Program-made: the position numbers and the translations under genes
From: Taxillus chinensis
Lineage: Eukaryota > Streptophyta > Magnoliopsida > Santalales > Loranthaceae
Direction of reading: 5' to 3'
Assembly (NCBI GenBank): GCA_023512835.1
Contig: CM042092.1
Coordinates: 10,541,498 to 10,605,497, forward strand
DNA length: 64,000 nt
Shown: piece by piece, positions 13,101-25,870 of the stretch
Numbering within the stretch: position 1 is the first letter of the stretch
Layout: each line of letters starts with the position of its first letter
Notes under the pieces: model-generated
The model's database searches: none
The model's input: only the letters and a program-made list of their open reading frames with translations
What the model was told of the DNA's origin: nothing

Positions 13101-14033
13101 TCGCAACAAACTCCATTTTGGTGACTGAAAATTGTAAATACCATATCAACTCTCGTCTACTGGTGCTCAGTTTATGTCGTGGGTCATTCATCTGCAATTT
13201 AGATTAATATCTTAATAGTTTTTGACAATTTTATTTATCTGGAGGCTGGGATCATTATTTTGACTTTTGACCATGATAGGATGTTGCAATTCAGGTTCAG
13301 GCCAGTCACCAGTCTCAAGCATACAACTTATATCTTTTAGGAAGACACCATACCAATTGTTGATTATTTCTTTTGCTTTTTTCTTTCTGGTAGTTAATGG
13401 GGATTTAAACCATGACCTATTGGTTTTTGCTAGGTGATAATTATTGCTAGGCTCTTTTATTGTTGCATTGCACTTTTTTATAGGGATTAGGTGTTGTAAG
13501 ATTCATTGTAATCTTTCAAAGTTTCTTTCAATCCTTTTATGCAATGTTTTCTTACTATAAGTGGGTTGTTTTTTTCGTTGTGTTTTTTACATGATGTTTA
13601 TAATTTGATTCGCGTAAAAATCCTTTTCTCTGCATGAACAAATTTTAATTTAATTACTTTTAAGTATTGTGTAGATCCTCCAAGTTTGTTCTGATTTGGA
13701 AATTAAAAACAAAGTTTGGCAGGTAATTGAGCTGGAAGAATCCCATAACAATCTCATTCAAGAAAACCAGCAGCTGTTGGAAAGGACAAAAAGTCTGCAG
13801 TCTCAGGTAGAGAGCCTTGAGAGGATTAATTTTGCCATTGATTCATCATCTGAAGTCATAATGGTTTGTTTTGTAACTCTTCTTTATACCAGTGGTTACA
13901 TTTGCATTTGCTAATCTTTTGCCATTAGTGCAATCAGGATTTTTTTTAAAAAACATTTACTATTGAAAGTGCAATTAGGAACTGGACACAGTTATGGGTC
14001 TACCTGTTTAGGGAGTTAGGTTACATTTGATGA

Positions 14034-14066
<33 letters not shown>

Positions 14067-16360
14067 TGTGGGCAGTCATATCAAAAATTGGCCTTCTACT
14101 GTAATTGGTGTTTTCTCTATCCAATATGCATGGATGGTCATTCTACTGGCAGTGAGAACCTCAAAATCATGAAGTTATCTGATATCACCTCATACACAGA
14201 TGATCTGTAATTAAATAATGCTGTTACTTTGATGAATGTAGTTTTAATTTTCTCGAAGTCCCAGACCAGAATGGTGAAACATATGTAGTAGCATAATAAA
14301 ACTCAAGCCTATGATCCCAAGAACACGTTGTTTTGGGAGAGGCCTGTTGTATGACCATGGCTGGTGTTGACCACTAATGCAGCATAATTTATTCACAACA
14401 GATGTTGCAAGTCCTTTGTCCTTTGTCTCAAAATAGTTATGATGCAATATGTTGGTTATGCTAGCTTGCATATGCATTTTGCAAAATAACTTTTTTATGG
14501 CTTTGTTACAAGGCATGGATATTGTTACCCAAAAACGAAGAAAACAAATGTCGTAGCATAACTTAAGCCTATGATCCCAAGAACACCTTGTTTTGGGGGA
14601 GTTGGCCTGTTGTAAGACCATGGTTGGTGTAACACTAAGAGTATCTCCGTTAGTCTTAGCTAAAGCAAAAATTAAAGTCAGATTTAACTTAAATTCTTCT
14701 CCAATGGTATAACTATAACATAAATTATATTTAGCTTCATCAAAAATTAACTTAAATTTAACTAAAATTATAGTTTTAGCTAATGTTATTATATTATTTT
14801 TTATCTCAATTTTTTTTATAAGTAAAAATTTTAATTTCTTCTTTCATGTCAGACACATAACATTAAAGAGAAAATAAAATATTATTACACTAAATTAGAA
14901 AAAACTGATTAAACAATTAAAATTAGCTAAAATCATTGAAATTGTTCAATATATCTAACAAGCTAAATTTAAATTTAATTAAGAAAATTTACCTAACACT
15001 ACTGGAAATGCTCTAATGTATCATAAGTTATTAACATCAGATGTTATAAATCCTTTGTCCTTTCATTCAAAATATTTATGATGCAATATGTTGGTTATGC
15101 TACATGGATTTTGCAAAATAACTTTTTTAAGATTTTGTTACAAGGCATGAATATTGTTATTAAAAAATGAAGAAAAAAAATGTCATCACTGAATATCAAA
15201 TGCTGATCCTTGACCCTAAGCAACTTCTGATTAAACCTGGGACCTGGGGGGAGGAGTGCACTGCCCTCTTATTATTATAATAATTTTTTGATGTTTGAAA
15301 ACTTTAGTTTAAGAATAGTGCTGTACTTTGTTGATGAAGGATGCTTCTGCCAATGAAGACTTGAGCTCTCAAGTGGATGCAGCAGGTGTGCTGATTGAGA
15401 GATTGGTGACAGAAAATGCAGAGCTTGTGGAAAAGGTAGTAATACATTGCTTATTATTATTGACGTGGTCGTACAAGCTATTTCTATCCAGTTTTGTCCG
15501 GATTGGTTGAGAAATAAATTGGCTAGTTTTGTTCAAGTTGGGACTCATAGGTCATTGCATTTCACACACCCACCCTATATTATCGATCCCATTGTTTGAC
15601 ACGCAGAATAAGAATCTTGAATGGCTGGTTGTTTACCTTTTCTTTGGCCTCGGCTAATCCTTGCAGAATAATTATTCAATACCTAGTCTACACCATTCCT
15701 GGAACCAAATATGTCCTTAGCTTGTACGTTTACTCTGTTCTAACGAATTTCCTAATGAAAACACAGAGGTCATTACTTAGAAATTAATTCGCGTCAAGAA
15801 ATTAGTTATTTCTTCTTATTAAACTTTGCTTCCGATGTGGCATTTTTCATCTGGATTTCATGCCTTATTACTTTTAGGTGAATGAATTGCTGATTTCTCT
15901 GGAGAGACAGGAGAAGAAATCAGGGCCTTCTTCAGCTGTTGAGTCTGACTTTCTTGTGGTTGAAACAACCGAAACTTCCAATGTTCCTTATCCCATCTCA
16001 GAGTCCAGGACGTCTGGATTGGGAGATACAGTGCTGCCTCATGGCGCCGTCTTACTCGAAGGCAAGATGATTGTTGATACCAATACGCATAATGGGCAAT
16101 CTTCTCAAAGTGCAAGCACATTGGAAGCTGGTGAATCCAAAGATATATCAGATTCGAAGTATGGAGAAATTGTGCCAGTGTCATTGGATGTGTCTAAAAA
16201 TGAAGCTCAGAACTTTGAATCTGAGGCTGCTGAGAGTGTTCAAAATGAAGCCGTGCCACTTGCTGCTGCTCCACTGATCGGTGCACCTTTCCGATTAGTA
16301 TCTTTTGTTGCTAGGTATGTCAGTGGTGCAGATTTGGTTAACGGGGTTCCTAAAAACTAG
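7177..16360 (+). CDS. Coiled-coil protein with tandem 63-nt exon array
   Basis: I do not recognise the family. My model has 16 coding exons, all phase 0: 7177-7383, 8173-8217, 9754-9816, 10073-10135, 10377-10439, 10963-11025, 11269-11331, 11600-11662, 11914-11976, 12229-12291, 12377-12439, 12632-12694, 12865-12924, 13723-13863, 15340-15435, 15878-16360. That gives about 553 residues. The N-terminus is basic (MGSKKNNRKKNKQ). The middle is ten 21-residue helical modules of the type A-S-L-E-E-T-I-R-Q-L-Q-N-E-K. It is followed by more coiled coil (ELEESHNNLIQENQQLLE), an acidic/Ser-rich tail and a hydrophobic end (AAPLIGAPFRLVSFVARYV). The ATG was chosen as the first in the basic N-terminal exon; the upstream codons in frame are not ATG. 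A structural or tethering role is only inferred. The exact exon set needs RNA evidence. Confidence 0.75.
8419..8481 (+). pseudogene. Decayed copy of the 63-nt exon (donor lost)
   Basis: The acceptor (tatag) and the first ~19 codons match the array consensus. The module's end and donor (aatgaggtaatg in other copies) are deleted: the copy passes from catgatg straight into intron-like tcagttcaaatt. There is no usable GT donor at the expected place, so it is probably skipped. Confidence 0.7.
8660..9400. repeat. ~740-bp AT-rich insertion in the array with internal duplication
   Basis: The first two array copies are ~1,015 bp apart instead of ~310. The excess contains a tandem duplication. 8898-9077 recurs at about 9104-9353, sharing catttatctaagca, tgtggcatta, cacctagtatta and caatattaaattattcaaa. 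No coding capacity. Confidence 0.6.
9434..9495 (+). pseudogene. Decayed copy of the 63-nt exon (acceptor and frame lost)
   Basis: The usual tttacag|gct reads tttacaagct, so the acceptor AG at the normal position is gone. A one-base loss in the body brings TGA into frame within the module. Its donor (caaggtaaag) is still good. Confidence 0.7.
10674..10736 (+). pseudogene. 63-nt exon copy with broken donor (GT to GA)
   Basis: The reading frame and acceptor are intact and encode a normal module (LEETIRQLQ...HMQNE). The donor gaggtaatg has become gaggagatg. Read-through reaches a stop within about 15 codons. The copy is either skipped (frame kept, since 63 nt is phase 0) or truncates the protein. 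Confidence 0.7.
14298..15190. repeat. Tandem duplication in intron, second copy split by a MITE
   Basis: About 270 bp at 14298-14560 (aagcctatgatcccaagaaca ... ggcatggatattgttac) recurs at 14567-15170. The second copy is interrupted by 375 bp at 14639-15013. The uninterrupted copy shows the pre-insertion site. Confidence 0.85.
14639..15013. mobile_element. Tourist-like (PIF/Harbinger) MITE
   Basis: 375 bp, starting GAGTATCTCCGTTAGT and ending ACTGGAAATGCTC, whose reverse complement begins GAGCATTTCC. It is flanked by TAA on both sides (14636-14638, 15014-15016), the TWA target duplication of PIF/Harbinger elements. The paralogous site near 14373 has a single CTAA. AT-rich, non-coding. Confidence 0.8.
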
Positions 16361-16991
16361 GTCAACAAAAGTTAGTTCGCAGAATAGAAAACAGGCGATT
16401 GATGTGAACCAGCAATTTCCCGGCTATGTAATCATAGGATACAGTGTTGAGGTTTTGGACACCCTTTTTTACAGGTCCCATAGTTGAGTGGGGTAGAAGA
16501 TCAGTGTCCCCCTTTTTCTGTGATGCATTTTTGTTTTGTAATTTGTTTGTAAGATTAATATAATAGCGACCACAGTATGTTTTGCATTTCCAAATTTTGA
16601 AAACTGGCTTATAGCCGTCAAATTTTAATGTTTTGGGTATGTTTGATTAGGGTAATTTTTGTTTTCGTTTTTAAAATTTGATAGTTATTTTATAGTAAAA
16701 AAATAAAAAAAATTAAAATAACAAAAGTTTGTACTTTTTAGGTTTCAAAGAATAAAAATAATATTTTGGTATTTTTAGTTTTATAAAAATAATAAAAGTT
16801 TGTACTTTTTAGGTTTTATATCTTGCAAATGAACAAAAAAAAAACAGGTAAAACAATCTCTTCTCATCAAGATTCATGAGAGGAATTTACCTAGCTGGGA
16901 ATTTTTGAAAGTGGGAGTATCAAAGATAATTAGTTACGTTAGATAGAATTTATAATGTTTATCTAGTAAGTGTTTAATCTGTGGACGTTCA
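16361..16991. other. 3' end of the exon-array gene and AT-rich spacer
   Basis: Probable 3'UTR to about 16560, then AT-rich spacer. Two related short blocks (gtttgtactttttaggtt) occur at 16727 and 16798. Nothing else is seen. Confidence 0.5.
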
Positions 16992-17063
16992 TCCGTTGTA
17001 GTCTAGTTGGTCAGGATATTCGGCTCTCACCCGAAAGACCCGGGTTCAAGTCCCGGCAACGGA
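16992..17063 (+). tRNA. tRNA-Glu (anticodon CTC)
   Basis: A 72-nt cloverleaf. The acceptor stem TCCGTTG pairs with CAACGGA. The D arm includes the A box TAGTCTAGTTGG. The anticodon stem TTCGG/CCGAA encloses loop CTCTCAC with anticodon CTC. The T arm CCGGGTTCAAGTCCCGG holds the B box. No intron. A T-rich Pol III stop follows (ttttttc near 17081). The discriminator and CCA are not encoded separately, as expected. Confidence 0.95.
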
Positions 17064-18209
17064 AACTCTATTTTATTTATTTTTTCTTTATTTTTATGTT
17101 TGCTAAAATATGCTTTCCCTAACCTGTTTGTTTCTCATCCGGGAGACTCGGGATAAATTGAATAATTGGCCAAATAAATTTCTAAAAAGTTCTTGGATAA
17201 TATTGTTATCTGCTCATGAACAATTTGACGAATTATATCGTCAGAACATAATAGAGGTATTTCTTTATTTTTATTTAAAATAAATATTATAAGTTAAATT
17301 TAATTAAATATTTTTTAAAAATTAAATTTTAAATTACATTTAAAAATAAATATTTTTAAACATTAATTTAAAATTAATAGATTTACACTATATGTATTAA
17401 TATATTAAGTAATATAGATAACAGTTTTAAATAATTTATTTTTTAAAAAAATAAAAATCGGTCCATTCATCATCCTTGTTCGTACGAATTTGGTACACAA
17501 ATAAAATAAATCAAAATTTTTTTGATCTAGTCCGCTTCAGTATGTAAGATTCACAAATTGGTAATCTATTTTATACCTCTACATGCAGCATATCAATCCT
17601 TAATCAACGGAAAGAAAGGGTTTTAATTTCATTTATTTAAATTGATCTATTGCTAAAGTTTTTTTTTTAATACATCATTCATCCAAAAAAGTGATAAACT
17701 TAATGTAACACGATGTACAATCCATTATGTTAAGTAAAAGAATTTTGACTGTCCATGTTAATTTTGTTGTTTCGTATAGTCATTGAAGCCTCATTTATTG
17801 TTGTTTTTCTAACACTATCATCCATTGATGAAATTAGGAATGATATTGTTTTTCCAGGGTGATAAGATCATGAATGAAGGGCTGAGATCAATCTAGCAGT
17901 TACCCAAACAGGAGACAATATTTTCGCCACTCAAAATGGCAAATAATTTGATTGAGAAAAACATTAAAAACATGACAAGTACACTAAGGAAAACAACAAT
18001 TCACAACTATACATGTCAAAATCTGAAACAATCATCATAGAAAAACACTTTTCGCATACATGTTATTTTTAATCTGAACAAGGAAATTGCAATACAACAA
18101 ACAAATTTCGATTCTTAAAATCCTAAAAGAATCAGATCAATATGCAGGGGCCCGCCATTGTAGCAGCCAGCAGTGCAGATAAATCATTCAACTTTTGAAT
18201 CTAAATTAT
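17064..18209. other. AT-rich spacer
   Basis: No coding frame. The right end (about 17930-18209) is probably the 3'UTR of the minus-strand LRR kinase gene. Confidence 0.5.
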
Positions 18210-20397
18210 TCATGGGGTTGGTGTATGAGAGTCCTTGGACTTATTCTCCTCTGATGACTGCTGGTTCCCAGAGTCCATTAGCCGGATTTCCTCTATCATT
18301 CTAACTACCTCCTCCATTGTCGGACGTCCGTCTGGCACCCTTGCTACACAGGCCATTGCAATCTGCAACATTTGAACCAGCTCCTCCTCAATATTTGGAT
18401 ACTTCATTAGCTCTACATCAAATACCTCGGCTGTCCACTCCTCTCTGACCACTGACTGGACCCATCTCGGGAGGTCGGCCATGTCGTCTTGACCTGGTGA
18501 TTGGGATGGTGCTTTGCCAGTCAACAGCTCGAGTACTACAACACCAAAGCTGTAAACATCTGACTTTTGGGTAGCTCTTCGAAGTTCTAGTACCTCAGGA
18601 GCCCGGTACCCCACCCTTCTGGATGATACTGAAGGGAAGTTCATGAGAGGAGCGAGTCCGAAATCTGAGATGCAGGCTTGGAGGTCTTGTGTTAGGAGGA
18701 CATTGGTGGACTTAATATTGCCATGGATAAATTTCCCAGCAGCAGCAGCATGGAGATGGGCAATGCCCCTCGCTGCTCCAAGGGTAATCTTGAACCTGGA
18801 GTCCCAGTTTAGTGAGCTTGTGTCCTGGCAACCTATAGGCAAATCAGAACAGGCAGAAATGTGATGAATGGGTATCAGTCATTTTTGCAGGAAAACAGTT
18901 TTACATGGAGAAAAAGGCTATCTATTTCCAGATCACTGCTATTATTCATAGATATAGATCACATGCAATTGTGAGTTTATGAAACTATCAAGTTGTGGAA
19001 AAAGGTTCCCTAGCATGTGGTGCACAAATTAAACTACCAAAAGAGACCCGTATATGGGTATTTTCCTCAAGGTGAATACCATGTAACATTGCAGACAAAC
19101 TGCCAGTTGTCATATAGTCACAAACCAGGAGTTTCTCATCCTTGGAGTAGTAATAAGCACGAAGGGGCATGATGTGAGGGTGGTGGCCAACCTGCCCCAC
19201 AATTTCCATTTGTTGTTCAAACTCCTTTTTCCCTACCACCACCTCTTTCAATCTCTTCACTACAACAGTTGTTCCCTCCTCCAAGATGGCCTTGTAGGCG
19301 GTCCCATAGCTGCCCTTACCTAGTACTTCAGCTGAAGCCCTCAATAGATCCTCAAGATCAAAATTATATGATGAACCTCCAAAGAAGACCAATTTGTTCT
19401 TCTCAGCCTCCTGTACTCCACTTCCAAAGTCCTGCTTAGGCTTCTCTCTTCTTCCACCTGAGAAAGCCTTCCCTTTTAGAACACCACCACTACCTTCACC
19501 ACCCATTTTCTTCAAACAGCATAGCACTGTAGTGAAAGCTAGTAGAAAAAGCACCACAGAACACCCAACTGCAACAGCAATAACAGCTCCCCTACTAAAT
19601 TTCTTAAAGGGGCCCTTTGGTTTTGGGGGAGGGGACGTAGAGGGAGATATTGTAGAGCATTGATTCAGTGGCAGTCCGCATAACATATAGTTCCCCTTAA
19701 AAGACGAAGCAGGGAACTTCTGGAGGGGAGAAGGGATTGAACCATTGAGGTGGTTGTAGCTCAAGTTGAGATGCCTAAGCCTCGGAAGGTTAAGACTAGG
19801 GACAGCTCCAGTAAGAGAGTTGTTTTGGAGGAGCAAAGCAGTCAGGCCAGTCAAATTTTGAACAGTGGCTGGAATACTTCCAGTGAAAGAGTTGAAGGAA
19901 AGATCAAGCAAGCTAAGGTGGGGAGCGAGAAGAGGAATTTTTCCGGAGAAGTTGTTATTTTGGAGGTATACATTGCGAAGGGAAGGAATAGAGAGCAAGT
20001 CAGATGGAAGGTTCCCGCCAAGTCGGTTAGACCGAAGGCTGAGAATCACAAGTGCATTAAGCTTCCCAAGTGTGTTGGGTGGGATCGGACCATAGAGTCC
20101 AATTGCAGGAAGTCGGAGGGCCAGCACGCGCGTGTGATTCAAGTTGCAGGTGATGCCAAGCCAGGATGTGCAGATTGAGCTGGTAGAATTCCAGCTGAGT
20201 TTCCGACCATGAGGAACGGAAGCTGCAAAGTCAAGGAGAGCTTCTCCATCTGAACTCAGGTCACAAGTGGCTTGGGGCAATAGAAGCAGGAGTAGAAGGC
20301 AGGGCAATGCTGCAATACAGGAACTTAGCCTCACAGGGAACTGTAAGGCGCCAGATCCACACAGCTTATTGCATTTAAGAGAGATACATGTCAGCAT
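18210..20397 (-). CDS. LRR receptor-like kinase, probable inactive (LRR-III type)
   Basis: Two exons, 20397-19080 and 18832-18210, with a phase-1 junction inside Gly440, giving ~646 residues. In order: hydrophobic signal segment (~27-44, [15 protein letters not shown]), LRRNT-like region (CTSWLGITC), five to six LRRs (~90-225), Pro-rich juxtamembrane stretch, TM helix (~271-294), then the kinase. The kinase has glycine loop [11 protein letters not shown] (~360-370), Lys381 in [11 protein letters not shown] at ~476-478 where active kinases have HRD, and SDFG at ~495-498. Loss of the catalytic Asp is typical of this subfamily (probable inactive receptor kinases of the At5g58300 type). These act at the plasma membrane in signalling as scaffolds or allosteric partners. 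An ATG 29 codons upstream is possible, but the chosen start places the signal segment better. Confidence 0.93.
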
Positions 20398-21785
20398 TCC
20401 TACTTTACCTGATACAGCAAAATCCACAATAAATTTCTTCTGGTCAGTATTAATCCACTGAAGAAAAGCATACGAGAGGAGCAAAGGACATTGTATCTAA
20501 ATATGTAGCGATATAGTGAAAATTGCATGAAAGAGCGGTAATGTTTAATTCAAGAATAACAACTTAGTTGAAATAAAATGCCTTTTCTCTACCACAAGAA
20601 AGAGTAATGTCATAAATAGAAACATACGCAGACTAAATAGGTAATTCCTTCACACTCTACCAGGCATTTTTACAAACACACACACACGCACAAGTAACAC
20701 CAATAATCCCCAAGTAACATCTATTATGATCTAGAGCAGCCTTACTTTTAGCCATAGCAACACACAGGCAGTCTTTTTGTGGTTGAATGATCATACAGTT
20801 TTTCATCTAAAAACCATCACCACAAGAAGCACAAACAAATTAATTGAGTTGGCCAATGATCAACAACACACACAAAAGACGATAAAATTTAAAAAAAGGC
20901 AAGAGCATAAACCTTTTCCCATTAAAGCAGGAGCAAAAGCATTAAAGAAGCAACACTATTTACTTTCTTTTCCTTTTGAAATCAGAACACTTTCATCAAA
21001 GCGCCTTACAGTCGTGTCGGGTGCCGCTTGGGTCCTGTCCACCCCATCAAGTTCCTATATGTTAGAAATTGAAAACAGAAGAAGCACGAAAATATGAACA
21101 TTTAAAAGAATATTCACATGCGATGTAGCTTAAGATAAATGAGCAAAAGACAATGATTTTTGGTTAGAGCTTCACATGTTGAATATTTTTGCTAGAAAAA
21201 ACTACAAGTTTATACACTCACATTCTTAAGGGAATGAATGTTCAGCCTTGTCTTGCTCACAACTCATAAATGCGATATGCCTGCACCCTCACTATTAAGG
21301 AATGTGAATACTGGAATTATATCCTCACCAGGATATTGGTTTCGAAATCACATCAACTTGCCTTAAATCAGACAAATTCATGATCAGATGAGATACATGC
21401 AGATTTTGACTATTTCAATCACTAGCTGTAATATTGTCTACCATATGAGATTTCCAGGTACTGCAGCAACAAAATATAAGAATTCCGAAATTCAGGCTAA
21501 TTTGAGCAAGAAAAAAAAAAACCCAGAAAACCCCGAACAAAATGAAACATAATGCGGAGTGACGTGAAACTGCAATTGCACAAACAGATACATGCACGTT
21601 CTAATATCGAAGCAGTCCCTACAAATCAGAAGCTCAAATAACAAAACCTAAGTTCAATGTTCCAGATTTCATCTACAATTTTCCCAAAAAAAAAGGGGAA
21701 GTTACGAGTGAGATCCATACCCAAAAAAACACAGATGCCTCGGTTTATGCAAATTAATTAGACATGAACGTAACATATGGATCTC

Positions 21786-21858
<73 letters not shown>

Positions 21859-22150
21859 TATATTGTAAGTAACCACAGCCCGTCTGTGATTGGAATGCAG
21901 AGGAGTGAATCAGGGAGTGAGAGTGGGGTTGGTCGTAGTCAATCCTTAATTTCTCGAAAGCATGTTCGGAGACCAAAAGGAGAGAGAGATTGGGATTCTC
22001 GGAAACAAAAAAGAAATAAAGCTCAAAGCTTGTGCTTGAAGGCAGGTGAAAAAGGTGCAGTGTCACAGATCTCTCGACCAATCCATAATAAGCAGGTTCA
22101 ACAACTCTGCAGCTCTCTTAGATTTCGGCATTCGCAACTGAAGTGAAACA
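20398..22150 (-). promoter_or_regulatory. Leader/upstream region of the LRR kinase gene
   Basis: No coding frame is convincing. Long 5'UTRs with introns are common in this gene family, so part may be transcribed. A long GA/CT microsatellite sits at 21789-21855. The GC content falls off sharply beyond 22.3 kb. Confidence 0.35.
21789..21855. repeat. (GA)n microsatellite
   Basis: About 33 AG units, reading as CT on the strand of the LRR kinase gene, 1.4 kb upstream of its ATG. Confidence 0.85.
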
Positions 22151-22299
22151 AATCAATCACATGTAGTTGTTTCACCTACATTGTTCTCTTCGAATGTAAA
22201 ACATACCGAAATGCTCGAATCCATGGATCATGGGTTTTAGACAGCTTGGGGCTGCTGAGAGATGAAGGGACGAGGAGATAGAGGGTGGTGGTGGGTTGG

Positions 22300-23332
22300 T
22301 CGGTTGGTTCATTTCATGGTTGTATTTATGAATTTATGAAAGCGCCACCAAATTAGGCACAGCAGGGGGGACCAAACATAATTACAACAGAAGATACAGC
22401 GTTAAAGTTAGGATTTGTAATGAGGGGTGGGGTCATAAAAGACCGGAGCTCAGGTTTGTTTCATTGTTTGATCCACTCTTTTGTTTTGGACGTATCATCC
22501 ATCCTATGTTGTCTCTATTTTATTATATTGTCTATATTATTTTTAAAAATAATTTTTTTAAAAAATAATTAATCCGATAAATTTAAAATTTTAAAATATG
22601 ATTGTCAAATGGGGCCCGCTTTTGATTGTTTATTTTTTTATTTTTGTTTTTATTTTCACAATATGATAATTATTTTTAAATATATAAAATAAAAAATAAG
22701 CATAATGAATAAATGTTTTATTTTTAAAAACTTTAATTAAAAATATTTTTATTATTTTAAATTTTTTATATTAAAAACCAGTTATTACTTCTTAAAAATA
22801 AAAAGAGAAAATATCATAATTAAATATATTCTATAATTCATAATTTAATCAAATCAGTTATAATTTTTTAAATTAAAATTTTGGAAAAATAACCATATAA
22901 ATGTAACGGGTCATTTGTTTAAAGTTTTAAATCTGAAGGTCTCATTTAGGCGAAGGTCTACAGGTAAAGTTCAGGTGTATTTTGTTTTTAGATATTTTAA
23001 TTTTAAATTTATATCAAATTGACTCGTAAGTTTTTTAAATTTTATTTGAACAAATTCAAGGATGGAACATAATATGGCTCTATATTGTAAATTGATCTTC
23101 TGAGACTGACACCTTAAATAAATAATTAATGTCTGTAAATTCTTTTTTTCTTATTCACTTTGTTGAGTTATATATAATTTTCAAAAAGAAAACAACACAA
23201 GCTATACTGACTTTATGCCTATAAAAACAAATTTTAATTAAATGAAAAGGATGTTTGAATGTTGATCAATAAAATCACATGAATGGACACGGCCACGCAG
23301 AGGTATCGTTTGTATACAATTTTTTTAATTAC

Positions 23333-23378
<46 letters not shown>

Positions 23379-23735
23379 AATGTTAACTTTAGCAACTAAG
23401 CATTTAAAAACTAATCAATTATAATTATTTTGAATCATTATATTAAATTTAAAAGAAATATAATGATTCATATTAATTTTGCTCGTTTTAGATAGTTATT
23501 CGCCTTTTCAAATTAGCATTATCTTATATATATACATAAGCAAAAGGATTTTCGTTTCATATGCTTGGTACCTTGGGCAAAACCTATTTCTCATTACATA
23601 GAAATGATTAATAATTAAATATACATAATAATTTATTAATAATCTACTATTAATTATATATATAATATAACTAACATAATAATTTATAATCACTCGTTAT
23701 ATATATATATATATATACACAAAACAAATGATTAA

Positions 23736-23786
<51 letters not shown>

Positions 23787-25534
23787 CTAGTTAATATATT
23801 TTAACTAATTGGTTAGTATATATATATATTTGTTAACTTTTGGGAATATGTATATATATAAAAAAAAATTTAAAAAAATATTTATAAATGAGTTATTATA
23901 ATATTAATAAAATTCTAGTTTTATATTATCATGACGTTAATATAAAATCTACAATGTCAAGTAACAAATTATATGATTTTAATTGATTTATAAGATTATA
24001 GATTAATGAATTTATATTAGCGTGAATCACTGAATCATAAACTGATCTAATTTATATGATAAATAATTATATATATTTATATATAATATAAATTAAATAA
24101 GCTAACTAATTAAGTCTTATAAATCGACTATTATATATCAATATATATATATATAATTATAAAACAAAACTTGTGAAAAATAAGATTCCAATAAAAATTG
24201 ATATACCTACGAATGATTTGATGTCTATAAAAAATTACATTTTCATGTTGTCCCTCTGACATATATATATATGGAGAGAGAGTTATGTTTTTAGTTTCCA
24301 TTAACATTTAAATTTAATTAATAATATAACTTACTGTCCCAAAATATTAACAACGAAGATGAATTATACGGTTTTTGAAAAATTGTCTAAAATTTGATTA
24401 TCAAATGAACTTTTTATGCTTTTATATTATTACTTGCTATCTTAATATTGTTAATAGTAATTATCTAAATATGAGTTACAATAATCTTAATAATTTGTAT
24501 CCCCTCCCCCCAGTTAAAATTTCTAGATTCATCTCTGTCCATTGTGCACATTTTGCAATATAACAGCATTATAAATACACACATATATGACATATCACAT
24601 TGTTTTAGGATCTCGTTGAGTCATCATCTTTCCAACTTAAAGAGAAAAATTAATTAAATAAGATTTCTAAAATAAAAGAAATGTTTGTGTTTATATATAT
24701 ATATATATATAAAATTCTATGGGGTTATTTTGTTGCTGAATTTAAATTTCAAAATAATTTAACTAATTAAAATCAGATTAAATTTAAATTTTACCTTATA
24801 TCATTGTTTTAGAATTTAAAAATCACACAAATCATAATATGTTAGACTATAATTCAAGCAAAAAATTATTATTCTAGATATGAAAAGTAAAATTTGTGCC
24901 TTTTATTTTAACTAGTATATTAATAAATTATATTGACATCTCATAGGGGGCTTCTTCAGGTTTTTCAACTAATTGTAGTAACCTTTTATTCAGTATTCCC
25001 TAAAAACATAATATTTAATTTAGTGATGATTGGGCGTACCATCAAATAGAGAGCCGTTTTAACTTTAATTGGTCGGGTGGGGTTGTTGTTGATACTCGAT
25101 GATGATGGGGGTGGTGGTGGATGGAAGTTGGAGGACCATTTATATAAGGATAAAGATTGGCTTTTAACTTAGGTTTATTCAATTCAGATGTGGTCCTTTA
25201 ATTTAGAATGTGACGCTTTATTTATTATTTGTTGGGTTCTGCCCATATAACTTTGTTCCCCATTAATGCCTATGAATTGCACATAATAATTGGAGTGATT
25301 AAATAATTTTTTCCCGATCAGATTGAAGTCGATCTTTATTTTAATTTAATATTTTAGTACGGTATACTATTTTTTTAAATTTCATTTTATTTCAATTAAA
25401 ATTTGAACCAAAATTATAAAAACAAATTTTATCTACGAGATAAAAGTTATTTAAAAATTTTATTTTCATAAAAAGTAGATTCCATAAAAAGAAAAAAAAA
25501 TAAAAATAAAAGAAGTATAGGAAAAAAATAATTT
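22300..25534. other. AT-rich gene-free stretch with TA microsatellites
   Basis: No supported genes. Long (TA)n runs occur at about 23336-23375, 23697-23717, 23740-23785 and 24693-24710. Short open frames here are low-complexity. Confidence 0.6.
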
Positions 25535-25870
25535 AAGTGTCACGAGCTAACGCCTTTCCAAGTAGGGTCTGTCCTCACACAGGACACACTTCTAGAACCT
25601 CGATAGTGTTGGTGGACGCCAATTCTATCCCTTGCGGATTCCGGTGGGGCCTGATTCTCGACGCCCCAATAAGGCACTGGACCTTTCACCCCCACAATTA
25701 GACTTTTTACCGAGAAAATTCCCCGGAATATGGGTGTCCTTGCACTTGTCGGTACCTAGCACACCGGTGCTTGCACCTCTGTAGGCACGCAGCTTTTGCT
25801 GTAAGTGTCAGGTGAATGGAGCTTGCTCTTGACGCATCTGGCTTGCCCCTTGGCCTACCTATGCTCCAGT
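25535..25870. other. GC-rich island of unknown nature
   Basis: About 335 bp of mixed, much GC-richer sequence embedded in AT-rich DNA. A 68-codon minus-strand frame (25913-25707) covers part of it but has no recognisable motif. It could be a transposon or gene fragment. I see no target-site duplication. Confidence 0.4.

Noticed and set aside
21758..22081. Minus-strand frame containing a long Leu-Ser repeat
   Set aside because: It is translation of the GA/CT microsatellite, not a protein.
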